A stretch of 14,833 nucleotides of DNA from NCBI GenBank assembly GCA_016703335.1, contig JADJCG010000029.1, positions 1 to 14,833 of the forward strand. The letters are read 5' to 3'. This DNA is from Caulobacteraceae bacterium. GTDB taxonomy: Bacteria; Pseudomonadota; Alphaproteobacteria; Caulobacterales; Aquidulcibacteraceae. Shown one piece after another: positions 7,040 to 13,959 of the stretch. The number at the start of each line of letters is the position of its first letter. Position 1 is the first letter of the stretch. Under the pieces are notes generated by a model, which had not been told where the DNA came from, did no database searches, and saw nothing but the letters and a program-made list of their open reading frames with translations. The position numbers and the translations under genes were made by a program.

Positions 7040-8227
7040 ATGTCAGACAACAAAGCTTCCTTGGCGGGCGTACGCGTCCTCGATCTTTCGCGCGTCTTGG
7101 CAGGTCCGTGGGCGACACAGATTCTCGGCGACTTCGGCGCCGACGTGATCAAGATCGAAAAGCCCGGAGCTGGCGATGACACGCGCGTGTGGGGCCCTCC
7201 ATTTATCGACAACGGCGAAGGCGACGCCGCCTACTATCTCGCCGCGAACCGCAACAAGCGCTCGGTCGCCATAGACTTTGCAACACCCCAGGGCGCGGAG
7301 CTCGTCCGCAAGCTTGCCCCGCGGTGTCAGATCTTCGTCGAGAACTTTCGCCCCGGCGGTTTGAAGAAATACGGCCTCGACTACGCATCCATCGCCGCGA
7401 TCAATCCGGCGATCGTCTATTGCTCGATCACCGGCTTCGGCCAGACCGGCCCATACGCAAAGCGCCCCGGTTACGACTACATCATCCAAGGCATGGGCGG
7501 CTTGATGAGCCTCACCGGCGAACCAAACGGTGAGCCAATGAAGAGCGCCGTCGCGGTCGCCGATCTTTTCACCGGCATGTACGCCGTGACCGCAATACTC
7601 GCGGCGCTACGCCACGCCGAACGCACCGGCGAAGGCCAGCAACTGGATGTATCCCTGCTCGACTGCCAGATCGCCATGCTCGCCAATCTCGGCGCGAACT
7701 ATCTGACGTCTGGCGCGACACCCCAGCGCCTCGGCAACCAACACGCATCGATCGCGCCCTACCAAGTGCTCGCAACCGCCGATGGACACATCATTCTCGC
7801 TGTCGGCAATGACGGCCAGTTTCGCGACTTTTGTCGCGCCGCCGGGTCGGCGCTCGCCGACGATGCACGCTTCGCCACCAACGAAGAGCGCGTCATCCAT
7901 CGCCAGGCACTGACCGAGGCTCTAGACCCAATCCTGCGCGCGCGCACAACCGCTGCGTGGATCGCAGCGCTTGAAGCTGCCGACGTACCGTGCGGCCCCA
8001 TCAACACCCTGGATCAAGTTTACGCTGACCCACACGTCATCGCCCGCGGGGCGGTTGAGACCGCCAAGCGTCGCGACGGCACAACGATGCAACTTGCCGT
8101 CAATCCCGTGAGGATGAGCGCGACGCCCCCATCAACGCGCCGCGCGCCGCCACCACTCGGCCAAGACACCGAGCAAACGCTGCGGGAACTTCTCGGCCTA
8201 GACGAACGGGAACTTTCTGAACTGTGA
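7040..8227 (+). CDS. CaiB/BaiF family (class III) CoA-transferase
   Basis: A 395-residue enzyme predicted to move coenzyme A between carboxylic acids in the cytoplasm. The start at 7040 (MSDNKASLAGVRVLDLSRV) matches the usual family N-terminus; an open extension upstream to 6911 runs across the GFA gene and is unlikely. Family features in order: LAGPWATQILGDFGADVIKIEKP (nucleotide/CoA-binding fold, here broken as LAGPWATQILGDFGAD and VIKIEKPG), NRNKRSVAIDF, ENFRPG, SITGFGQTGPY, GYDYIIQGMGG, and AVADLFTGMYA with D175 as the likely catalytic aspartate. C-terminal parts such as VPCGPINTLDQV are also typical. The substrate cannot be read from sequence; family members act on formyl-, carnitine-, succinyl- or bile-acid-CoA. 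It stands alone, divergent from the GFA-channel pair. Confidence 0.93.
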   Translation: MSDNKASLAGVRVLDLSRVLAGPWATQILGDFGADVIKIEKPGAGDDTRVWGPPFIDNGEGDAAYYLAANRNKRSVAIDFATPQGAELVRKLAPRCQIFVENFRPGGLKKYGLDYASIAAINPAIVYCSITGFGQTGPYAKRPGYDYIIQGMGGLMSLTGEPNGEPMKSAVAVADLFTGMYAVTAILAALRHAERTGEGQQLDVSLLDCQIAMLANLGANYLTSGATPQRLGNQHASIAPYQVLATADGHIILAVGNDGQFRDFCRAAGSALADDARFATNEERVIHRQALTEALDPILRARTTAAWIAALEAADVPCGPINTLDQVYADPHVIARGAVETAKRRDGTTMQLAVNPVRMSATPPSTRRAPPPLGQDTEQTLRELLGLDERELSEL

Positions 8228-8297
8228 AACGCGGGCGCCATTTAGCAGCCGCTCAGGAACAGGCGCAGCGACGCGGCGTTTCCGAACGTCGAAGTTT

Positions 8298-8304
8298 AAG
8301 GAGG
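8298..8304 (+). promoter_or_regulatory. Strong ribosome-binding site of the glycine-zipper lipoprotein
   Basis: AAGGAGG matches the consensus Shine-Dalgarno sequence and ends 7 nt before the ATG at 8312. It is the best site in the window and fixes that start, suggesting high expression of the lipoprotein. Confidence 0.8.
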
Positions 8305-8311
8305 TCGCGTC

Positions 8312-8704
8312 ATGCGCTTAGCGCTCATTGGATCCATGGCCGCGGCGGCGCTATTAGCCGCTGCTTGCACGCAAACCGGAAATGTTGAACGCGGCGCGGC
8401 CACTGGCGCCGTGCTTGGCGGCGTGGCAGGCGCCGTTATCGGCAACAATGTCGGTGACGGTGACGCAGGCACGGGCGCTGCGATCGGCGCAGCAATCGGC
8501 GCCGTCGGCGGCGCTTATGCAGGTTGCGTGCGCGACGGCGGCTGTGGCGCCGGCCAAGATCGCGTCAACACACGCCAGCAGTACGATCGCAACAGCGGCC
8601 GCTACTATTTCAAGATCCGCAGTCAGGACGCTATTTCTACGAAAACGGCGAGCCTTATCCGTGAGGATCGCACGAGCGTAGATGAAAGCGGCGCGCTTCT
8701 TTAG
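8312..8704 (+). CDS. Glycine-zipper lipoprotein, C-terminus frameshifted
   Basis: Small exported protein with a hydrophobic signal and a Cys at position 19 (LLAAACTQ), consistent with a lipoprotein although the residue at -3 is Ala, not Leu. Two Gly/Ala-rich stretches (GAVLGGVAGAVIGNN, then GAAIGAAIGAVGGAYAG) form the glycine-zipper hairpin typical of outer-membrane OsmB/SlyB-like proteins. The given frame runs 130 residues and loses family character after RYYFK. One extra G near 8614 would restore DPQSGRYFYENGEPYP and a TGA at 8662-8664, giving 117 residues. That ending looks like the aromatic, tail-repeat style of RYYF earlier in the protein, and it places the stop before the hairpin at 8689 instead of inside its loop. 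Function is unknown; envelope stability is a guess by family. Confidence 0.85.
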   Translation: MRLALIGSMAAAALLAAACTQTGNVERGAATGAVLGGVAGAVIGNNVGDGDAGTGAAIGAAIGAVGGAYAGCVRDGGCGAGQDRVNTRQQYDRNSGRYYFKIRSQDAISTKTASLIREDRTSVDESGALL

Positions 8705-8716
8705 GGAAGCGCGCCG
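8689..8716 (+). terminator. Perfect 11-bp hairpin, likely terminator of the lipoprotein gene
   Basis: CGGCGCGCTTC (8689-8699) and GAAGCGCGCCG (8706-8716) pair perfectly around the loop TTTAGG. The hairpin starts 24 nt after the restored lipoprotein stop at 8664. There is no strong T tract after it (TACTGTTATG), so it may protect the 3' end or need a factor to terminate. Confidence 0.6.
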
Positions 8717-8826
8717 TACTGTTATGGAGCCCTAAGCCATCCGAAGCTCGCGGTCGGACACAACAGTCCTCTTACGCCTAGGCGAGGCTACGGAGGAGAT
8801 CCTTCCTCGCTGTCGCGAACGAAGGA

Positions 8827-8902
8827 TGGTCGGGGCAGAGGATTCGAACTCTCGACATCCAGCTCCCAAAGCTGGCGCTCTACCAGGCTGAGCTATACCC
8901 CG
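8827..8902 (-). tRNA. tRNA-Pro (anticodon TGG)
   Basis: The minus strand forms a full cloverleaf of 76 nt including CCA. Acceptor CGGGGTA pairs with TGCCCCG, followed by A and CCA. The D-arm is AGCTCAGCCTGGTAGAGC. The anticodon stem CCAGC/GCTGG holds loop TTTGGGA, giving TGG. The T-arm contains AGTTCGAATC. It lies 45 nt downstream of the DUF192 stop with no clear promoter in the gap, so the two could share a transcript. Confidence 0.97.
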
Positions 8903-8947
8903 GCTGGGCCGCGCTCTTGCCACGTCAATGCGCGCGCGGCAACGCCG

Positions 8948-9445
8948 CTAGCTGGGAAAGATTCGGTGATGGACGCGGTCACCTGGCCGCAGGCCCAATT
9001 CCGCCGCCCGTCCGGCGCGAAGTTCAAGTACCCCGCGGGTCAATCCCACGGCCGGGACGGGCGCGTCCGAGTACGGCGTGGCATGATCGGCAATATTCAA
9101 AATGCGCCCGTCAACACCGATGAAAATGATGTCCAACGAAGATGGCGTGTTGTGCATCCAGAAGGTCGCACGCTCTGGCGTCTGGAAATGAAAGAGCATC
9201 CCGCGATCGTCGGGCAATGGCTCACGAAACATCAGACCCTGGTTGCGTTCCGCTTCGTCGTCGGCGATTTCGACGTTTAGGCGAACTTCGCCGCCATGCG
9301 TGTCGATTGTCAGCACTTCCGTCGGCGCTGTGGCGCCGATGCTGGCCCCGCTCGCCGTTTCAGCGGCCTGATGCTGTTGCGCGCACGCGCCGGTTGCGAC
9401 GAGCGCTGCGAATGCGACGGCGCGGAATGCAGTGGTCAAAAACAT
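8948..9445 (-). CDS. DUF192 family exported protein
   Basis: A 165-residue secreted or periplasmic protein. The first 23 residues form a signal peptide (TTAFRAVAFAALVATGACAQ); cleavage after ACA is likely. A Cys is present, but the preceding residues are a poor lipobox. After a low-complexity linker, the DUF192 domain (about 43-163) shows its hallmarks: RNQGLMFREPLPDDRGMLF, FWMHNT, LDIIFIGVDGRI and VLELRAG. The function of DUF192 is not established. The ATG at 9445 has AGGGGA 9 nt upstream; that site can pair with CCCC just before it in a small hairpin. tRNA-Glu lies upstream and tRNA-Pro downstream on the same strand. Confidence 0.92.
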   Translation of the reverse strand: MFLTTAFRAVAFAALVATGACAQQHQAAETASGASIGATAPTEVLTIDTHGGEVRLNVEIADDEAERNQGLMFREPLPDDRGMLFHFQTPERATFWMHNTPSSLDIIFIGVDGRILNIADHATPYSDAPVPAVGLTRGVLELRAGRAAELGLRPGDRVHHRIFPS

Positions 9446-9501
9446 TAGCGGCGGTCCCCTGAAGTGGGGGCTTCTTTAGCACGCGACTGCGGGCGGGAAA
9501 G

Positions 9502-9576
9502 TGGCAGGCCCTAGGGGAGTCGAACCCCTCTTTCCTGGTTGAAAACCAGGCGTCCTAACCGATAGACGAAGGGCCC
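9502..9576 (-). tRNA. tRNA-Glu (anticodon TTC)
   Basis: The minus strand gives a 75-nt cloverleaf with encoded CCA. Acceptor GGGCCCT pairs with AGGGCCT (first pair G-U), discriminator G. The D-arm is GTCTATCGGTTAGGAC. The anticodon stem CCTGG/CCAGG encloses TTTTCAA, so the anticodon is TTC. The T-arm is GAGGGGTTCGACTCCCCT. It has its own promoter at 9606-9634. Confidence 0.97.
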
Positions 9577-9605
9577 ACGGAACCGCTGTTTCGCGGGGAA
9601 GCGGC

Positions 9606-9634
9606 CATATAGAGGCGCCCGAGGGGGCTGGCAA
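9606..9634 (-). promoter_or_regulatory. Sigma-70-type promoter of tRNA-Glu
   Basis: On the minus strand TTGCCA (-35, 9629-9634) and TATATG (-10, 9606-9611) are separated by exactly 17 nt, and the -10 box ends 29 nt before the tRNA 5' end. This is the clearest promoter in the window. It sits between tRNA-Glu and the divergent small gene at 9648. Confidence 0.65.
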
Positions 9635-9647
9635 GCCGGGGGTTGAA

Positions 9648-9857
9648 ATGGTTGGGGTTCTGGGACTGCTAACCGGATGGGCGCTGCTTATGCCGGGCAT
9701 CCTGGTGCTCTGGGTGAGTATCGGGCTCCCCTATTTCCGTTGGATGAGCTTTTTCCTCGGGATCGCCGCTTCGTTTCCACTGCTCGCGCTCATGACAATC
9801 GTGGGCGTCGTCATGATCGGCTTTTCAGTGCGCAGCCTAACCAGTCCTGCGGACTAG
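9648..9857 (+). CDS. Small hydrophobic membrane protein
   Basis: A 69-residue protein, almost entirely hydrophobic, with two or three membrane helices (VLGLLTGWALLMPGILVLWV, then FFLGIAASFPLLALMTIVGV and onward). I do not recognise a family. GGGGG at 9638-9642 lies 5 nt before the ATG and serves as a ribosome-binding site. It converges with recJ: the two TAG stops overlap within the palindrome CTAG at 9854-9857. The hydrophobic pattern, good start context and exact fit between neighbours favour a real gene; the small size keeps confidence modest. Confidence 0.55.
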   Translation: MVGVLGLLTGWALLMPGILVLWVSIGLPYFRWMSFFLGIAASFPLLALMTIVGVVMIGFSVRSLTSPAD

Positions 9858-11650
9858 GCGTTCGCGAGGTCGACGATTTCGACTTCTGTCCGCACCGTGC
9901 CGTTCCACTCATTCTTCTTCACCCGCACCGCTGCGTGATAGAGCGCATTCTTGTTCATCAGTGCTTCGCCGAGCGGACTCTTCATCGCACGGAAGGCAAT
10001 GCCGCTGACCCGCGCACCGCGCGCGTCTTCAAGCGTGAAGCGCACGTGCTCTTCCTTCACCAGCTTGGCGAACGCTACACGCACATCCGTGAACGCAAAC
10101 AACGGCTCAGGATGGCCCTGCCCGTAAGGCCCGATGCGATCCAGCGCATCAATCAACGCAACATCCATCGCGCCGATGCCGCCAATGGCGTCCACCGTCA
10201 GCGCGCGCGCTTCGCCAGCCGCAGCCGCCATCTCGCCTTCAAGCTGCGCGGAGAGAAAGTCTTTCAGCGCCTCGACCTTATCCCACTCGACGGTAAGGCC
10301 CGCCGCAGCAGCGTGGCCACCGCCATTGATCAACAGCCCCGCTTCCTTCGCCGCAGCGACGGCGGCACCCAGATTTACGCCGGGTGTTGATCGCCCTGAT
10401 CCTTTTGCCGGCTCGTGCTCACTCACTCCGCCAAGCACGATCGTCGGTTTGTGCAACCGATCCTTCAGGCGTCCCGCCGCAATGCCGATCACGCCAGGGT
10501 GCCAACGGTGCGAACCGACGATCACAACAGCGCGCTTTTCAGCCTCCTCGATCGCCGCCGCCTCAGCTTCGGCCAACATCTCCGCTTCCCGCGCACGGCG
10601 TTCTTGGTTCAGAGCTTCCAGCGTCGCCGCAAGTTCGCTCGCCTCCTCTGGATCCTCGGTAGAGAGCAAGCGCGTTGCTAAAGACGCGTCGCCTACGCGT
10701 CCGCCAGCATTGATACGCGGCCCAAGAATGAAGCCGAAATCGTAGACCGACGCCGAGCCCTTGCGCCCAGCATTCTCCGCGAGCGCCACCATCCCGATAT
10801 TCTTGCCGTTGCGCAGGATCTTTAGGCCTTGCGAAACAATGGCGCGATTGAAGCCGGTCAACGGCGCGACATCGCAAACCGTGCCGATCGCCGCGAGATC
10901 GAGCATCTGAATGAGATCAGGCAAATGGTTCGAGCCCGGCGATCCGCGCCGCCGTGCTTCGCGATTGATCGCCGCCATCGTCACCAGCACGACACCAGCT
11001 GCGGTCAAGTGCCCTTGCCCAGACGTGTCATCCATCCTGTTCGGATTCACGACAGCGCGCGCCTTCGGCGGCGGCCCGGCCATCAAGTGATGGTCAAGCA
11101 CCACGACATCAACGCCGAGTTCAGCAGCGGCATTGAGCGGGCCTTCAGCCGCGGCGCCGCAATCGACGGTGATGACGAGTTCAACGCCTTCAGCCTTCAG
11201 GCGTTCGAACGCGACGATAGAAGGCCCGTAGCCCTCGGTCATGCGGTCCGGCACGTAGATTTTCAACTCACGCCCACGCGCTCTGAAATAGCGCACGAGC
11301 TGCGCGCCGCTTGAGCCGCCATCGACGTCATAATCCGCCAACACTGCGCACGAGCGGCCGCTGACAATCGCGTCCTCAATCACCCGCGCTGCTTCATCCA
11401 TATCGGTGAAGCTAGAAGGATCGGGAAAGTGCGTCTTCAGCGTCGGCGCAAGGAACGCTTCCGCGTCATCCATAGTGACGCCGCGCACGGCCATAAGGCG
11501 CGCTGCGATTTCGGGAAGGGAAAACCGACGGCGGAACGCTTCGACCAATGCGAGATCGGCCTCACGCGTGCGCCAGCGCCGGCCAGTGATCGAACGCTCC
11601 ACGCCCAGAAACGCAGCGGCGCTCGGCTCAAGCTTCAGCGCGGCGCTCAT
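9854..11650 (-). CDS. recJ: Single-stranded-DNA-specific exonuclease RecJ
   Basis: 5'-3' exonuclease on single-stranded DNA used in recombinational and mismatch repair in the cytoplasm. The start at 11650 (MSAALKLEPS, ahead of FLGVERSITGRRW) fits the family N-terminus; an ATG at 11686 is possible. At 598 residues it has normal length. DHH-phosphoesterase motifs in order: DYDVDG (106-111), TVDCG (161-165), LDHH (185-188) and TVCDVAPL (D260), which supply the metal ligands. The DHHA1 domain has GGGHAAAAG at about 443-451. An OB-like C-terminal part follows (PEPLFAFTDVRV). The frame is intact. It is last of the minus-strand cluster, 75 nt after glpX, probably co-transcribed; a separate promoter was not found. 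Confidence 0.96.
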   Translation of the reverse strand: MSAALKLEPSAAAFLGVERSITGRRWRTREADLALVEAFRRRFSLPEIAARLMAVRGVTMDDAEAFLAPTLKTHFPDPSSFTDMDEAARVIEDAIVSGRSCAVLADYDVDGGSSGAQLVRYFRARGRELKIYVPDRMTEGYGPSIVAFERLKAEGVELVITVDCGAAAEGPLNAAAELGVDVVVLDHHLMAGPPPKARAVVNPNRMDDTSGQGHLTAAGVVLVTMAAINREARRRGSPGSNHLPDLIQMLDLAAIGTVCDVAPLTGFNRAIVSQGLKILRNGKNIGMVALAENAGRKGSASVYDFGFILGPRINAGGRVGDASLATRLLSTEDPEEASELAATLEALNQERRAREAEMLAEAEAAAIEEAEKRAVVIVGSHRWHPGVIGIAAGRLKDRLHKPTIVLGGVSEHEPAKGSGRSTPGVNLGAAVAAAKEAGLLINGGGHAAAAGLTVEWDKVEALKDFLSAQLEGEMAAAAGEARALTVDAIGGIGAMDVALIDALDRIGPYGQGHPEPLFAFTDVRVAFAKLVKEEHVRFTLEDARGARVSGIAFRAMKSPLGEALMNKNALYHAAVRVKKNEWNGTVRTEVEIVDLANA

Positions 11651-11725
11651 TCTTTCGGGTCCGAATCGACTCTCATGCCCCAGCATCGCACAGGATGTGG
11701 CCGCCAGAAGGCCGCTTTCGCCGCC

Positions 11726-12668
11726 TTACACCGGTTGGCGCACTCGTAGCTCGGAAACGGTGCCGGTGGCGGCATTGAGCAGGAGCGTGTGCGAATGCAT
11801 CGCCCCGCCCGAAAACCGCACGCCGTCCAAGAGCGACCCGGACGTCACGCCCGTTGCGATAAACACCGCCTCGTCGGAAACGAGGTCATTGAGGTCATAG
11901 CGCCGCTTCAAATCCTCAATGCCCGCGCTGTGCGCGCAGCCGCTCATCCTCATTGCGATGATCAGCCTGCCCTGGAACTGGCCGCCCACGCATTTCAACG
12001 CCGCTGCCGCCAACACGCCCTCCCGCGCCACCCGAGCCGACATACATGTCGATGCCCGTCTCCGGCTTGGTGCAATGGATGACGCCAGCGATGTCACCGT
12101 CGCCAATCAGATGCACCCGCGCGCCAGCAGTGCGCAGCGCTTCGATGATCGCGCCGTGCCGGGGGCGATCAAGTACGCAAACGCCAATGTCTTCGGCGTT
12201 CACGCCCTTCGCCTTCGCCAGCGCCTTCACATTGTGCGCAGCGTCTTCATCAAGATCGACCACGCCAGCCGGATACCCCGGACCGACCGCAATCTTGTCC
12301 ATGTATGTGTCCGGCGCATGCAGCAGCCCGCCCTTGGGCGCGAAGGCGATGACACTTAGAGCATTTGCCTTGGCCTTCGCCGCCAATGTTGTGCCTTCGA
12401 GCGGATCCAGCGCGATATCAAGTTCTGGGCCCTTGCCAGCGCCGACACTCTCGCCGACGTAAAGCATCGGCGCTTCGTCCCGCTCGCCTTCGCCGATCAC
12501 AACGCGGCCGCGTATCTGCATTGCGTTCAGCGCCGCGCGCATCGCGTCAACCGCGGCTTGGTCCGCCGCGCGTTCGTCGCCGCGTCCAACCAGCTTTGCC
12601 GCAGCAATGGCTGCATTGATCGAAGCGCGCGCAAGCGCCAGCGCCAGATCGTCCGAAATGATGCTCAT
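11726..12668 (-). CDS. glpX: Class II fructose-1,6-bisphosphatase GlpX, three frameshifts
   Basis: Gluconeogenic enzyme that hydrolyses fructose-1,6-bisphosphate to fructose-6-phosphate with a metal ion; in autotrophs it can also act on sedoheptulose bisphosphate. The start at 12668 (MSIISDDLALALARASINAA) overlaps the hom stop by 4 bp (ATGA). Conserved parts: VIGEGERDEAPMLYVGE, DPLEGT metal motif, MDKIAVGPGYPAG, VCVLDRPRH, GDGDIAG, and MYVGSGGA. The frame breaks near 12022-12026 (probably two bases lost between GGA and EGVLAAAALKCVGGQFQG), near 11957 (one C lost before RNEDERLRAQR), and near 11923-11927 (two bases lost before GIEDLKRRYDLNDLV). With those restored the protein is about 315 residues, normal for GlpX, and ends TGTVSELRVRQPV. 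As given the gene would not make full-length enzyme; I think the breaks are sequence errors. Confidence 0.9.
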
Positions 12669-13930
12669 GAGCGACCCCAGCTTTGGCCCGCCTGCTCCAC
12701 CGGCATAAGCAACGGCGCTTCCGCGACAACGTCCAGCGCCTCGATTGCCCGCACAGCCGCTTCGATCTTTGCGCGCGAGCACGTTTGCGTGGTCAGCACG
12801 ATTGGCACCGCTGGCCCGCTATGCACGGGCATCTGCAGGAAGCTCTCGATCGAGATTTCCTCATGCGCCAAGCGGTCTGAGATCGCCGCGACTACACCCG
12901 GCCGATCCTTCACGAGCAAACGAAGGTAATAGCGGCCACGCTCAGCGGGCGTCGCGCGTGGCGCTGCTGCGAGCTGTGAAAGCGGCTTGCCGAAGGCGAA
13001 ACCGGCGCGACCTTCTGCGAGATCGATGAGATCGGAGGCAACCGAAGCGGCTGTCGGCCCTTCGCCTGCGCCGCGACCAATAAACGTGAGCTGTCCTGAA
13101 GGCTCAGCGTCCACCACCAGCGCGTTGAGCGAACCGTTCACGCTCGCCAGAGGATGATCGTACGACAAACACGCAGGCCGCACGTGCATCTCGACGGCGC
13201 CATCAGCGAGAGCGCCCTTGGCGATCAACTTGATCCGGTACCCAAGCTTTGCGGCCAAGCGAATGTCGGTGAGCGTCACCCGCTCGATGCCTTGGATACG
13301 CACGTGCTCGTAATCCGGGCGCGTCCCAAAAGCGATTGCAGACAAGATCGTGAGCTTGTGCGCAGCATCGAAGCCGCCCACGTCCGTCGTTGGATCGGCC
13401 TCCGCGTAACCCATGCTCTGCGCCTCGGCGAGCACAGCCTCGAACGAACGGCCGGAATTTTCCATCTCCGTCAGGATGTAGTTGCAGGTGCCGTTCAGAA
13501 TGCCGGCAACACTGCTGGCGCGCGATCCAGCAACACTCTCCTTCAACGCCTTCACCATCGGCACGCCGCCGCCGACTGCGGCTTCGAACAACAGCTTCGC
13601 GCCATTGCGTTCGGCGAGCGTCGCCAATTGCGCGCCATGCACGGCCAGAAGCGCCTTGTTCGCCGTAACAACGTGCGCGCCGCGCGCGAGCGCTGCTTCC
13701 ACCGCGGCCTTCGCCACGCCGCCAGCGCCGCCAATCAGCTCAACGAAAACGTCGATGTTCGGATCGGAAGCCAGCGCAACCGGATCGTCGACCCAGCGAT
13801 AAGCGCCAAGATCAACGCCGCGATCTTGGCCCGCCTTGCGCGCCGACACCGCGACAAGCTGCAGCTTCTCATTCAGCCGCGAGCCGCCATCCGCGAACAA
13901 CTTCACCACACCGCGCCCAACCGTGCCCAA
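12665..13930 (-). CDS. hom: Homoserine dehydrogenase
   Basis: Reduces aspartate semialdehyde to homoserine with NAD(P)H, the branch point to threonine and methionine. The NAD(P)-binding domain has the glycine motif VGIAGLGTVGRG, of which only the last part follows the TTG at 13930; in-frame homology continues upstream to about 13957 (RLRVGIAG), so the real start lies there. The catalytic domain includes VTANKALLA, EAAVGGGVPM, ILNGTCNYILT and EADPTTDVGGFDAAHK. A C-terminal ACT domain (about 340-415, YYLRLLVKDRPGVVAAISD) suggests allosteric control, as in threonine-inhibited family members. Including the upstream part the length is about 430, normal for the family. The gene abuts the aminotransferase stop (TAA at 13960-13962) and overlaps glpX by ATGA, so the cluster is an operon. 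Confidence 0.95.
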   Translation of the reverse strand: MGTVGRGVVKLFADGGSRLNEKLQLVAVSARKAGQDRGVDLGAYRWVDDPVALASDPNIDVFVELIGGAGGVAKAAVEAALARGAHVVTANKALLAVHGAQLATLAERNGAKLLFEAAVGGGVPMVKALKESVAGSRASSVAGILNGTCNYILTEMENSGRSFEAVLAEAQSMGYAEADPTTDVGGFDAAHKLTILSAIAFGTRPDYEHVRIQGIERVTLTDIRLAAKLGYRIKLIAKGALADGAVEMHVRPACLSYDHPLASVNGSLNALVVDAEPSGQLTFIGRGAGEGPTAASVASDLIDLAEGRAGFAFGKPLSQLAAAPRATPAERGRYYLRLLVKDRPGVVAAISDRLAHEEISIESFLQMPVHSGPAVPIVLTTQTCSRAKIEAAVRAIEALDVVAEAPLLMPVEQAGQSWGRS

Positions 13931-13959
13931 ACCGGCGATACCGACGCGGAGCCTGCTCG

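Noticed and set aside
8776..8785. Palindrome CGCCTAGGCG between the lipoprotein and tRNA-Pro
   Set aside because: Short, with no promoter or gene start beside it; chance is likely in GC-rich DNA.
9450..9475. Hairpin CCCC/GGGG followed by T-rich bases on the plus strand, as a terminator
   Set aside because: No plus-strand gene lies upstream; on the minus strand it only overlaps the ribosome-binding site of the DUF192 gene, and the stem is 4-5 bp.
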